64,000 bases of DNA, from NCBI GenBank assembly GCA_023408815.1, contig JAEYJO010000080.1, forward strand, positions 1 through 64,000, written 5' to 3'. The position numbers and the translations under genes were made by a program. Below, in pieces: positions 51,890 to 60,407 of the stretch; position 1 is the stretch's first letter, and each line of letters begins with the position of its first letter. The DNA is from Bacillota bacterium (lineage in GTDB: Bacteria; Bacillota; Clostridia; Lachnospirales; Lachnospiraceae). Under the pieces are notes generated by a model. It was given only the letters and a program-made list of their open reading frames with translations. It was not told where the DNA came from and ran no database searches.

Positions 51890-52553
51890 ATTGGAATTTA
51901 TGCAGAAATTGGAATCGCTTCTCTCCGATATATCAGATGGAGAAAGAGAAGAGGCATTACAATACTATAACAGCTACCTGAACGATGCAGGAGTGGAAAA
52001 TGAACAGGAGGTACTTGAGTCTCTCGGTACACCCGAAAAAATAGCGAAGACGATTAAAGAAGGCCTGGGCGATAACGGAACAGTGGGGGAATTTACGGAG
52101 ACGGGATATAAGGATTACACTGCACAGCACGAAGAAAAGAATGAAGTGATAAAAAAGAAAGAAAAGAAAACCCTTTCGGGCGGTATGATTGCGCTGATTG
52201 TTATTTTGTGTATCCTGGCCTCTCCGCTCTTGGTTTCCATAGCAGGAGGACTTATTAGTGCCGGAGTGGGGATCTTTGTGGGTGTTCTGGGATTTTTCCT
52301 CGGGATAGCGTTGGCGGGCATCCTGCTTTTTGTAACGGCTGTTGTGCTGCTCGTAATAGGAATCGGATATTTATTCTATGCGCCGCTGGCAGGAGTTTGC
52401 CTGATTGGAGCGAGCCTGTTTGTCGGAGGGCTTTCTCTGTTTTTCATCTGGCTTACTGTTTGGATTTGCGTAAAGGCAATTCCGTGGCTTATAAGAGTAA
52501 CTGCGGATCTGTTTGGCAAGCTATTTAGAAAAAAAGGAGGTGAAAGGGTATGA
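51882..52553 (+). CDS. DUF1700 (HAAS-domain) membrane protein
   Basis: A 223-residue protein. The N-terminal 65 residues form a HAAS/DUF1700 helical domain (MNRLEFMQKLESLLSDISDG, then EALQYYNSYLNDAG) that is thought to sense or bind the partner PadR. It is followed by four to five membrane helices. It overlaps both neighbours (PadR stop, DUF4097 start), so the three are translationally coupled. Confidence 0.88.
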   Translation: MNRLEFMQKLESLLSDISDGEREEALQYYNSYLNDAGVENEQEVLESLGTPEKIAKTIKEGLGDNGTVGEFTETGYKDYTAQHEEKNEVIKKKEKKTLSGGMIALIVILCILASPLLVSIAGGLISAGVGIFVGVLGFFLGIALAGILLFVTAVVLLVIGIGYLFYAPLAGVCLIGASLFVGGLSLFFIWLTVWICVKAIPWLIRVTADLFGKLFRKKGGERV

Positions 52554-53572
52554 ACAAGTTTACGAAGATTTGTCTGATTACCGCATTGATTCTGATTCTG
52601 ATTGGGGGTACAATATGTGTGATAGGAGTTGTGAGCGGCGGCTGGAAGCAGGTGGATGAGATTGGACAGAACAGTTCCTGGGCGAAGATGTTATATGGAG
52701 TGTCATATGCCTATACCGGGAAATGGGATAATGATATGGAAGATTGGACAGACACCATAGATGATCGGACTTTCGATAGTATAGAGAATGAGGATTACGA
52801 CGATAGCTGGGACTTCGATATGGAAGACTGGGGCTTTGATGATGCAGAGAACTGGGATTACAGTGGAAAAGGAATTGCGGTAGGAAGCGATTACAACCAG
52901 ATTGCAGCGGGAGAATCGGGCATAAAGAAAATGTACATCGCGATTGGAGGAGCGGCGCTTTATATAAAGGAAGCACAGGACGGGAATTTCGGAATCCAAA
53001 AAGACGGAGTGGGAGTATATGAATATTATGCGGAAGACGGCGTGCTGCATCTGACTGGTGATTACAAAAGATTTGTAAAAGATGGAGAGAAGATATATCT
53101 TTATATCCCTGAAGGAACGCATTTCGAGAAGGTAGCGATAGCGGAAGGCGCAGGTTTGGCAGATTTGGGAGAACTGAATGCGGATGAGATTGAATTACAA
53201 ATAGGCGCAGGAATGGCGACCTCGGATAAAATCAATTGCCGCAGCCTGAAGATGGACATCGGTGCCGGGAAAGTGACTCTGGAAGGAGTAAAAGCGCAGG
53301 AGCTGGATATGAATGTAGGAGTAGGGCATGCGTATATAGAGGCTGACATTACGAAGGAAATAGATGTGGCGTGCGGACTGGGTGCCGTAGAGCTGGTGCT
53401 TTCCGGATCGGAGAAAGATTATAATTATAAAGCGAGATGTGAGGCCGGGAGTATTGAAATAGGAAACAGAGTATATGGCGCTCTTTCCGGCGATACCTTT
53501 GTGGATAACGATGCCGGGAAAGATTGTTCGCTGGAGTGTGCTATGGGTAATATTAAAATATCCTTCGAATGA
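52550..53572 (+). CDS. DUF4097-family beta-strand repeat protein
   Basis: A 340-residue protein with one N-terminal membrane anchor (residues 7-28), an acidic linker (about 55-105, Asp/Glu/Trp rich: DNDMEDWTDTIDDRTFD) and a right-handed beta-helix of DUF4097 repeats (EIELQIGAGMATSDKINCRS...). It sits outside the membrane and probably scaffolds envelope-stress responses with PspC. AAAGGAGG precedes the ATG. Confidence 0.87.
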   Translation: MNKFTKICLITALILILIGGTICVIGVVSGGWKQVDEIGQNSSWAKMLYGVSYAYTGKWDNDMEDWTDTIDDRTFDSIENEDYDDSWDFDMEDWGFDDAENWDYSGKGIAVGSDYNQIAAGESGIKKMYIAIGGAALYIKEAQDGNFGIQKDGVGVYEYYAEDGVLHLTGDYKRFVKDGEKIYLYIPEGTHFEKVAIAEGAGLADLGELNADEIELQIGAGMATSDKINCRSLKMDIGAGKVTLEGVKAQELDMNVGVGHAYIEADITKEIDVACGLGAVELVLSGSEKDYNYKARCEAGSIEIGNRVYGALSGDTFVDNDAGKDCSLECAMGNIKISFE

Positions 53573-53628
53573 GGAGATAAGTAGTTGTAACAAAATAACA
53601 TTTTAAAATAAAAAAAGAAAAGGATGGT

Positions 53629-53832
53629 ATGAATATGGATAACGGATATAAGAAGTTGACGAGGTCGAAATTTAACAGGATGATTTGCGGTGTCTGCGGG
53701 GGACTTGGCAATTATTTGGGAATGGACCCTACCGTGGTAAGACTGATTTGGTTAGTCCTGAGTATAGCTAGCTTTGGAACGGGACTGATCATATATCTGG
53801 TTGCGGCCATTGTTGTTCCGGAAGAAGATTGA
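53629..53832 (+). CDS. PspC-domain protein
   Basis: A 67-residue protein that is essentially one PspC domain: KLTRSKFNRMICGVCGGLGN followed by a membrane hairpin ending VAAIVVPEED. PspC proteins bind envelope-stress partners at the membrane. Start: AAAAGGATGG before ATG at 53629. Last gene of the PadR operon, 57 bp after the DUF4097 gene. Confidence 0.92.
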   Translation: MNMDNGYKKLTRSKFNRMICGVCGGLGNYLGMDPTVVRLIWLVLSIASFGTGLIIYLVAAIVVPEED

Positions 53833-53872
53833 TACTGCGATATTACAATAGAATAATAGGGTTAAAGCCTTG

Positions 53873-53907
53873 TTAAGGGTATTCTCCGGCCAGGAGAATA
53901 CCCTTAA
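53873..53907. terminator. Bidirectional terminator
   Basis: TTAAGGGTATTCTCC pairs perfectly with GGAGAATACCCTTAA around a 5-base loop. It lies between the PadR operon and the convergent ECF gene and can serve both, though T-runs are short. Confidence 0.75.
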
Positions 53908-53909
53908 TG

Positions 53910-54500
53910 CTATTTGATCGTACCGATATTGAAGAATAGACCGGACTTTTTCAGTGCCGGGCGCAATGCCATATATACGGCGACGGATACGATAGAGGAG
54001 GTCGCCGCGTTGATGGAGGTTGCAGCGATGTTCCATGCAAGCATAATTTCAGCAGCAGGCTTTCCAAGGATGAGAAGCTTGTAGTAATATCCGATAAGAG
54101 GATCGAAGATTACGTTGAAAAGGAGTCCGCTTACCGCCGCCAATACAGTCCATTTAAATACTTTTTTTGAATTGGTCTCCGTAGAAATCTTGCCGAATTT
54201 GTGGGCAATAATGCCGACTATGAAACCGATGAAGAACTTAAGCAGGAAGGTCTTGGGGGCATATACAACATAGACCGGGTCCATCAGGTCACCGATAGTC
54301 ATTCCGATAGCACCGCCAAGACCTCCGGATACCCCGCCGAGGAGCAAAGCGCCAATAACACATACGGCATTTCCCAGATGGATTGAGGTGGCGTCACCTC
54401 CGGGCAATGTGATTTTAATTTGTAAAAAAGTGAATACTACGTAGGACAAAGCAGCGATCAAACCGATAAATACAATTTTATAAACCTTTTCATTTCTCAT
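53910..54500 (-). CDS. ECF transporter S component
   Basis: A 196-residue membrane protein with six helices. The N-terminal IGLIAALSYVVFTFL and LGNAVCVIGALLLGGVSGGLGGAIGMTIGD match substrate-binding subunits of energy-coupling factor transporters of the group often placed in DUF1393/ECF_trnsprt. The vitamin is not predictable: no riboswitch or biosynthetic neighbour is seen. AGGAGGAG precedes the ATG. Confidence 0.85.
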   Translation of the reverse strand: MRNEKVYKIVFIGLIAALSYVVFTFLQIKITLPGGDATSIHLGNAVCVIGALLLGGVSGGLGGAIGMTIGDLMDPVYVVYAPKTFLLKFFIGFIVGIIAHKFGKISTETNSKKVFKWTVLAAVSGLLFNVIFDPLIGYYYKLLILGKPAAEIMLAWNIAATSINAATSSIVSVAVYMALRPALKKSGLFFNIGTIK

Positions 54501-54691
54501 AATAGTTTCTCCTCCTATGATTTTATTTTGTGATGTTTAAATCACATTATACTCAGAAATGGATCTGTAAAAAGTGCCATTTTAAAACTTTTTAACTATG
54601 CCAGTTTGCGATTCTTTTATAGTAGAAGAATCGATGTATATAGCAAAAAGAATGTGTGATAAAATGGTATGAAAAGGAAGGCGTTTATAAT
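54501..54691. other. Divergent promoter region, ECF/VOC
   Basis: No gene. An inverted TGTGATGTTTAAATCACA (near 54529-54546) may be an operator for the ECF gene. No riboswitch is recognised. Confidence 0.4.
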
Positions 54692-55071
54692 ATGAAATTA
54701 AATCATGTTCATCATGTGGCAATTATTGTTTACAATTATAATAAATCAAACATTTTTATGTGGATTTGCTGGGATTTGAGGTGATTCGTGAGAATTACAG
54801 GCAGGAGCGCGGCGATTATAAGCTGGATTTAAAGTTGGGAGATATGGAACTGGAGTTGTTTGGGATACCGGAAAGCCCTAAGCGTCCGAGTTATCCGGAG
54901 GCTTGCGGACTGAGACATCTGGCTTTTAAGGTGGAGAAGATCGAGGAGGTTATAGAAGATCTTAAGAGACTTGGAATCGAAACTGAGCCTGTCCGTATGG
55001 ACACGTTTACGGGAAAAAAGATGACTTTCTTTGCGGATCCGGACGGATTACCGTTAGAATTGCACGAATAG
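54692..55071 (+). pseudogene. VOC/glyoxalase-family protein with a frameshift
   Basis: ATG at 54692 with GGAAGGCG upstream opens MKLNHVHHVAIIVYNYNKS, the usual start of a VOC (glyoxalase I-like) protein, but stops after 30 codons. The rest of the family continues in the next frame from about 54750 (YVDLLGFEVIRENYR..., ending FADPDGLPLELHE at 55071). One missing A in a run near 54746-54751 (TCAAACAT) would restore a full-length protein of about 127 residues. Either a recent knockout or a sequencing error. Confidence 0.8.
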
Positions 55072-55103
55072 AGATAGAATGCTATAATAAAAATATATAA
55101 TTT

Positions 55104-55145
55104 ATGCACTTGCAGGTTGCTAAAATGCACTTATAAGTTGGTAGA
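55104..55145. promoter_or_regulatory. Tandem 21-bp operator-like repeats
   Basis: Two 21-bp units, each beginning ATGCACTT and containing a dyad (ACTTGCAGGT and ACTTATAAGT), lie back to back 60 bases before the peptidase E gene at 55209. They resemble sites for HxlR/MarR-type regulators. Confidence 0.45.
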
Positions 55146-55208
55146 TGTTAATGGATGAGTTTATTATAATGATATTTGACAATTATAATATTCCTATGGA
55201 GGTATATA

Positions 55209-55763
55209 ATGAAAAAAATTATTTTAACATCAGCCGGCTTTGAAAACAAAAAAATCGAGAAAAAGTTTCTCGATATGGTTAATAAACCATCGAATGAAAT
55301 AAGGGCAATATGGATACCGACCGCAGCTATTTATGATGCTGCAAAAGCTGTACTGCCAAAGTGCATGGACGATTTGCTGAATGCGGGTATATCAGCTGAA
55401 AACATAAAGACCTATAACCTTGACTCCGTAATGGAATATGAGGAAATGGCGGCTTTTGATACCGTTTATGTCTGTGGCGGTGATAGCAGATATCTTCTTG
55501 ACAAAATGTATAAAGCAAATTTTGTAAGTCTGCTGATGCAGTTCATTAATCAGGGGGGAGTATATATTGGTGTAAGTGCCGGAAGCTGCATATGCGTGAA
55601 TGGATTCGAAGATAATCTTGGATTTCTGCCGTGTACATTAAGTGTGCACTGCATAGAAGGCAACATATCCGGGGACATAGACATTAACCATACTTCACAC
55701 ATAAATCTAACAGATAGCCAGGCAATTATCATTGAAGATGAAGAGTGCTATATTCTTGAGTGA
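55209..55763 (+). CDS. Peptidase E-like (S51) protein, second copy
   Basis: A 184-residue protein of the same fold as the gene at 45876. The nucleophile Ser is in YIGVSAGSC; VCGGDSRYLLDKM matches the GGN/GGD loop. The sequences are clearly different (S51 subgroup), so they are paralogues, not a duplication. ATGGAGGT is 6 bases before the ATG at 55209; the longer frame from 55176 is not supported. Downstream is an XRE regulator. Confidence 0.83.
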   Translation: MKKIILTSAGFENKKIEKKFLDMVNKPSNEIRAIWIPTAAIYDAAKAVLPKCMDDLLNAGISAENIKTYNLDSVMEYEEMAAFDTVYVCGGDSRYLLDKMYKANFVSLLMQFINQGGVYIGVSAGSCICVNGFEDNLGFLPCTLSVHCIEGNISGDIDINHTSHINLTDSQAIIIEDEECYILE

Positions 55764-55856
55764 TAGTATTTTAAAAACGAAGGGTTGGAATAAGGTTGAA
55801 AGAAAAGAGTTTTCAACTATTGAATCCCGTCCGTCAAAGTGGACATGGGTATATAA

Positions 55857-56474
55857 ATGAAACTATCTGAAAAAATACTAATATTAAGAAATAAATATGG
55901 ATATTCACAAGAATATATGGCAGAAATTTGTAATGTCAGCAGACAATGTATATCGAAATGGGAAGCAGATATAGCATTACCAAATGTTAATAAGCTTTTG
56001 ATACTGAGTAAATTTTTTCGGGTTTCTATCGATGTTTTACTAAAAGATGATTTGAGCATTGACGGCGTACAAGAAATTCACACATGTGGAAACAATGCTG
56101 TTTTTAATGAAGGTGCAGGCTTATATGAAGGCATCCTTATTAAGGAGAGTATAGAAAATGATTTGATACTTGATTATCTTACGATCAACAAAGTAGAAAT
56201 ATGGAAGAATCAAGGAACCCCAAAATACTGGACAGTTATATATTTTACTTCGACAAACAGGGATTTTCCCAATTTAATATCAAAAGTAATGATTTCAGAT
56301 GAGACAAAAGGCGGAAATTGGTTTGCTGATTTTAAGGCAGGAAATATTAAATTTGTTGTCTTCCGTAATAAGATTTTAGAATACACCATCGGGAATGGTA
56401 TAGAAAAGCAAGCTGTTTGCGAAGAATGCAAGAAGATGGGTATACCCTATGAGCAAATGCAATGGGGAGAATAA
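55857..56474 (+). CDS. XRE-family regulator
   Basis: A 205-residue protein: N-terminal HTH_3 (LRNKYGYSQEYMAEICNVSR, then WEADIALPNVNKLLILSKFF) followed by a 130-residue domain of unknown type (KVEIWKNQGTPKYWTVIYFT). The second half may bind a ligand or a membrane partner. The ribosome binding site is weak. Isolated gene; target unknown. Confidence 0.78.
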   Translation: MKLSEKILILRNKYGYSQEYMAEICNVSRQCISKWEADIALPNVNKLLILSKFFRVSIDVLLKDDLSIDGVQEIHTCGNNAVFNEGAGLYEGILIKESIENDLILDYLTINKVEIWKNQGTPKYWTVIYFTSTNRDFPNLISKVMISDETKGGNWFADFKAGNIKFVVFRNKILEYTIGNGIEKQAVCEECKKMGIPYEQMQWGE

Positions 56475-56698
56475 AAGAAGAAGTATGCAGAAAGCCTTTG
56501 CCTTTTGCGTATAAAGAACCCTTTTGTAAATACTGTATAAACAGGCTTGCCTAAATAGAAATTACCAGTATTTTTCGAGGGAATAGAATCAGAATCCAGA
56601 CACGCCCGCTATGTATTTTTACCTTTTTATCGGAGATACTAATAGCAAATCGATATTTTGGGTATCAATGAGCGGAACGCGAGGCGGTATTTACATTT

Positions 56699-57301
56699 AT
56701 GAATCAAAAAATTAGTTATGCAGAGTTGATTAGGAGGAAAAGAAACGAGACCTACGGATTTTTTTTCTACACACCGCTGTTTTTTCTGCTTTCCTTTGCA
56801 GGCTGGCTGTGGGAAGTATTGATTTACGTGGTGATGGAGGGAGAATTCGTCAATCGGGGCGTGCTGTTCGGCCCATGGCTTCCGATATACGGAATTGGAG
56901 GACTCCTCCTCTCTTTTGTATTAGGGAAGTATGAATATAAGCCTGTGCGCGTATTTTTTATATCGATGCTTCTCAGCTCCGTATTGGAGTATCTGGCCAG
57001 CTGGTTTCTGGAACGGACATGGGGAATCCGCTGGTGGGATTACAGCAATGATTTTTTGAACATCAGCGGGCGGATCTGCTTATGGGGGAGCCTGATGTTC
57101 GGACTTTCCGGATGGATGCTCATTTGTTATATCATCCCGTATATGCGTCTTTTATACCGGAAGATTTGGAAAACGGAAGGAGGCAGAAAGCTGCTGCAGC
57201 TCTTATGCCTTGCGCTGATTCTTTTGTTTACGGCGGATGCGACGTTTGCGGCAGACTTTCCGAACATGGGAAAGAGTATTTCGTATGAAAGTCCATCTTG
57301 A
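56699..57301 (+). CDS. Single-domain CmpB-like membrane protein
   Basis: A 200-residue protein with five to six membrane helices and the family signatures SFAGWLWEVLIYVVMEGEF, NRGVLFGPWLPIYG and RWWDYSNDFLNISGR. Same PF06541-type family as 8383, but one domain only. GAGCGGAACGCGAGGCGG-like sequence precedes the ATG without a clean Shine-Dalgarno. Its stop codon overlaps the -35 box of the valS promoter. Confidence 0.75.
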   Translation: MNQKISYAELIRRKRNETYGFFFYTPLFFLLSFAGWLWEVLIYVVMEGEFVNRGVLFGPWLPIYGIGGLLLSFVLGKYEYKPVRVFFISMLLSSVLEYLASWFLERTWGIRWWDYSNDFLNISGRICLWGSLMFGLSGWMLICYIIPYMRLLYRKIWKTEGGRKLLQLLCLALILLFTADATFAADFPNMGKSISYESPS

Positions 57302-57326
57302 CAAAACGGCCTTGGTTTACTATATT
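57298..57326 (+). promoter_or_regulatory. valS promoter
   Basis: TTGACA (57298-57303) and TATATT (57321-57326) are separated by exactly 17 bp. The -35 box lies on the stop codon of the preceding gene. Predicted start near 57333, just ahead of the T-box leader. Confidence 0.75.
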
Positions 57327-57344
57327 TAATAGTAATATAAGAAC

Positions 57345-57620
57345 AAAACATAAAAAGGTAATGACAAAGAGGAGTACGCATAGCCACTTAGTAGAGAGGA
57401 TGGCTCACCGGCTGAAAGGTCGTCTGAAGAAGGGCATGCGGAAGGTAGCTTTGGAACCGGGAGGCCTAACCGCGTGCAGCGCCAAGTAAGCTTTCACGAT
57501 TTATCCTCGTTACAGGATAGGATTCTGGGGATTATTTTCAGAACCAATGAGTGAGAAATAAAGGTGGTACCGCGTAGTTTACGCCCTTTGTCGGTTGTTT
57601 AACCGGCAAGGGGTTTTTTT
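57345..57620 (+). ncRNA. T-box leader (valine) of valS
   Basis: The T-box consensus AAAGGTGGTACCGCG is at 57560-57574, and the antiterminator/terminator choice is completed by a terminator (57584-57613, CCCTTTGTCGGTT / AACCGGCAAGGGG, then T7). Stem I precedes it with AGTA and GGATGG-CTGAAAGG-type elements from about 57370. Uncharged tRNA, presumably tRNA-Val given the gene, would favour read-through into valS. I could not assign the specifier triplet with confidence. Confidence 0.9.
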
Positions 57621-57627
57621 ATGTAAT

Positions 57628-57684
57628 AAGAAAGTGCGTCCTATGAAATAAAAGCATTCCGTGCAGGATGCGCAGAGCGAGATT
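57628..57684 (+). repeat. Short palindromic dispersed repeat, copy C
   Basis: AAGAAAGTGCGTCCTATGAA then ATAAAAGCATTCCGTGCAGG and ATGCGCAGAGCGAG lies between the T-box terminator and the valS start. It matches copy A (35384) in its left half and copy B (48168) in its right half. Confidence 0.55.
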
Positions 57685-57716
57685 CAAAAAAACGGGTTAA
57701 GACGAGGAGAAGAAGC

Positions 57717-60398
57717 ATGAGCAAAGAATTGGCAAAGACCTATGATCCGAAAGGTATTGAAGACAGATTATATGAGAAGTGGCTGGATAAGAAATATTTC
57801 CATGCTGAAGTGGATAGGAGTAAGAAGCCCTTTACCATAGTGATTCCGCCCCCGAACATTACGGGTCAGCTTCATATGGGGCATGCGCTGGATAACACGA
57901 TGCAGGATATATTGATCCGTTTTAAGAGGATGCAGGGCTATAACGCGCTTTGGCAGCCGGGAACGGATCATGCCTCTATTGCTACGGAGGTCAAAATCAT
58001 CGAGAAGATGAAAGAGGAAGGCATCGATAAGAACGATTTGGGCCGGGACGGCTTTTTGGAACGCGCGTGGGAGTGGAAGAAAGAGTATGGGGGAAGAATT
58101 ATCGGACAGCTGAAGAAGCTGGGCTCCTCCTGTGACTGGGACAGAGAGCGCTTTACTATGGACGAAGGCTGTAATAAGGCGGTTACCGAGGTGTTTTGCA
58201 AGCTGCACGAAAAAGGCTGGATTTATAAGGGCAGCAGGATCATCAACTGGTGTCCGGTATGCAATACGTCCATTTCGGATGCAGAGGTAGAATATGAGGA
58301 GCAGGCGGGACATTTCTGGCATATTAAATATCCTCTTATGGACGAAAACGGACAGCCTAGCCAGACGGAGTTTTTGGAGTTTGCTACAACACGTCCCGAG
58401 ACGATGTTAGGAGATACTGCGGTGGCGGTAAATCCGGAGGATAAAAGATATAAGCATTTAATAGGAAGAAAAGTTCTTCTTCCGCTGATAAACAGAGAGA
58501 TTCCCATCGTGGCGGATTCCTATGTAGATATGGAATTCGGTACCGGCGTTGTAAAGATAACGCCGGCTCATGACCCCAATGACTTCGAGATAGGAAAAAG
58601 ACACAGTCTGCCCGAAATCAACATTATGAATGATAACGCCACCATTAACGCAAACGGCGGCCAATTCGAAGGGCTGGACCGCTATGAGGCAAGAAAGGCA
58701 ATTGTTGCCGAGTTGAATGAAATGGGGCTGTTAGTAAAAGTAGAAGATTATTCTCACAATGTAGGAACCCATGACAGATGTAAGACGACGATCGAACCCC
58801 TGATTAAAAAACAATGGTTCGTTAAAATGGATGAACTTATAAAGCCCGCGGTAGAAGCGGTAAAAACGGGAGAAATCAAGCTTGTTCCGGAGCGAATGGA
58901 GAAGACGTATTTTAACTGGACCGATAATATCCGCGACTGGTGCATCAGCCGCCAATTATGGTGGGGACACCGCATTCCTGCTTATTACTGCGATAAATGC
59001 AGTGAGACTGTAGTTTCCAAGGAAGCCCCGTCCGTCTGTCCGAAATGCGGCAGCCAGCACTTTACACAGGACCCGGATACGTTAGATACGTGGTTTTCTT
59101 CCGCGCTGTGGCCCTTTTCCACTTTGGGATGGCCGGAGAAGACGGAGGACCTGGATTATTTTTATCCGACGGATGTTCTTGTGACGGGATATGACATTAT
59201 TTTCTTCTGGGTTATCCGCATGATATTCTCCGGGTACGAGCAGATGGATGAGAAACCGTTCCACACCGTATTATTCCATGGACTTATCCGGGATTCCCAG
59301 GGGCGCAAGATGAGCAAGTCTCTCGGGAACGGAATCGATCCCCTCGAGATTATCGAGCAATATGGTGCGGACGCGCTCAGACTGACTCTGATTACCGGAA
59401 ATGCGCCGGGTAACGATATGCGTTTTTATTATGAGAGGGTAGAGGCGAGCCGGAATTTTGCCAATAAGGTTTGGAACGCATCCCGCTTCATCATGATGAA
59501 TATGGAAGGAAAGAACGAAAGCCAGATTTCCGCCGGAGGCAAAGCCGTCTTTGAAGGCCTGGAGCCGGTAGATAAATGGATATTATCCAAGCTTAACCGT
59601 CTCATTAAGGAAGCTACCGACAACATGGAGAATTTCGAGCTGGGCATAGCAGTGCAGAAAGTATACGACTTTATCTGGGATGAATTCTGTGACTGGTATA
59701 TCGAGATGGTTAAGCCCAGATTATACAATTCCAACGACGAGGCCAGTCAGAATGCGGCGCTTTGGACCTTGAAGACGGTGCTTCTCAATGCGCTCAAGCT
59801 GCTTCACCCTTATATGCCTTTCCTGACGGAGGAAATTTTCTGCTCTTTGCAGGCTGAGGAGGAGTCGATCATGGTCTCTTCATGGCCGGTATACAAGGAG
59901 GAATGGAGCCATACAAAGGAGGAGAAAGACCTCGAGACAATAAAAGAAGCAGTACGCGGTATCAGAAATGTAAGAACGCAGATGAACGTAGCGCCCAGCC
60001 GTAAAGCGAAGGTATATGTGGTGAGTGAGAAAGACGACATTCTCACTACATTTGAAGAGGGAAGGTTATTCTTTTCGTCTTTGGCGTATGCTTCTGAGAC
60101 AGTGATTCAGAAGGATAAGCAGGGAATCGAGGATGATGCGGTATCTGTAATGATACCGAATGCCGCTTTGTATATTCCTTTTGCGGAGCTGGTGGACTTG
60201 GGGCAGGAAATCGAACGTCTGGAAAAAGAAGAAAAGCGCTTGCAGAGCGAGCTTAACCGTGTGAACGGTATGCTGGGCAATGAAAAATTTATTTCCAAGG
60301 CTCCGGCAGATAAAATTGCGGAGGAAAAGGAAAAGCTGGAAAAATACACGCAGATGCGGCAGCAGGTAGCTTTGCGCCTGCAGCAGCTTCGGAAATAG
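57717..60398 (+). CDS. valS: Valyl-tRNA synthetase
   Basis: An 893-residue class I enzyme that charges tRNA-Val in the cytoplasm. The HIGH-type motif is PNITGQLHMGHAL (about 46-58), the CP1 editing domain follows (ATTRPETMLGDTAVAV), and KMSKS is in SQGRKMSKSLGNG (about 530). Zinc-type cysteines (CDKC, CPKCG) and a C-terminal coiled coil (LGQEIERLEKEEKRLQSELN) complete the expected arrangement. GAGGAGAAG precedes the ATG. Controlled by the T-box upstream; likely heads an operon with folC. Confidence 0.97.
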   Translation: MSKELAKTYDPKGIEDRLYEKWLDKKYFHAEVDRSKKPFTIVIPPPNITGQLHMGHALDNTMQDILIRFKRMQGYNALWQPGTDHASIATEVKIIEKMKEEGIDKNDLGRDGFLERAWEWKKEYGGRIIGQLKKLGSSCDWDRERFTMDEGCNKAVTEVFCKLHEKGWIYKGSRIINWCPVCNTSISDAEVEYEEQAGHFWHIKYPLMDENGQPSQTEFLEFATTRPETMLGDTAVAVNPEDKRYKHLIGRKVLLPLINREIPIVADSYVDMEFGTGVVKITPAHDPNDFEIGKRHSLPEINIMNDNATINANGGQFEGLDRYEARKAIVAELNEMGLLVKVEDYSHNVGTHDRCKTTIEPLIKKQWFVKMDELIKPAVEAVKTGEIKLVPERMEKTYFNWTDNIRDWCISRQLWWGHRIPAYYCDKCSETVVSKEAPSVCPKCGSQHFTQDPDTLDTWFSSALWPFSTLGWPEKTEDLDYFYPTDVLVTGYDIIFFWVIRMIFSGYEQMDEKPFHTVLFHGLIRDSQGRKMSKSLGNGIDPLEIIEQYGADALRLTLITGNAPGNDMRFYYERVEASRNFANKVWNASRFIMMNMEGKNESQISAGGKAVFEGLEPVDKWILSKLNRLIKEATDNMENFELGIAVQKVYDFIWDEFCDWYIEMVKPRLYNSNDEASQNAALWTLKTVLLNALKLLHPYMPFLTEEIFCSLQAEEESIMVSSWPVYKEEWSHTKEEKDLETIKEAVRGIRNVRTQMNVAPSRKAKVYVVSEKDDILTTFEEGRLFFSSLAYASETVIQKDKQGIEDDAVSVMIPNAALYIPFAELVDLGQEIERLEKEEKRLQSELNRVNGMLGNEKFISKAPADKIAEEKEKLEKYTQMRQQVALRLQQLRK

Positions 60399-60407
60399 GA
60401 AAAAAGG

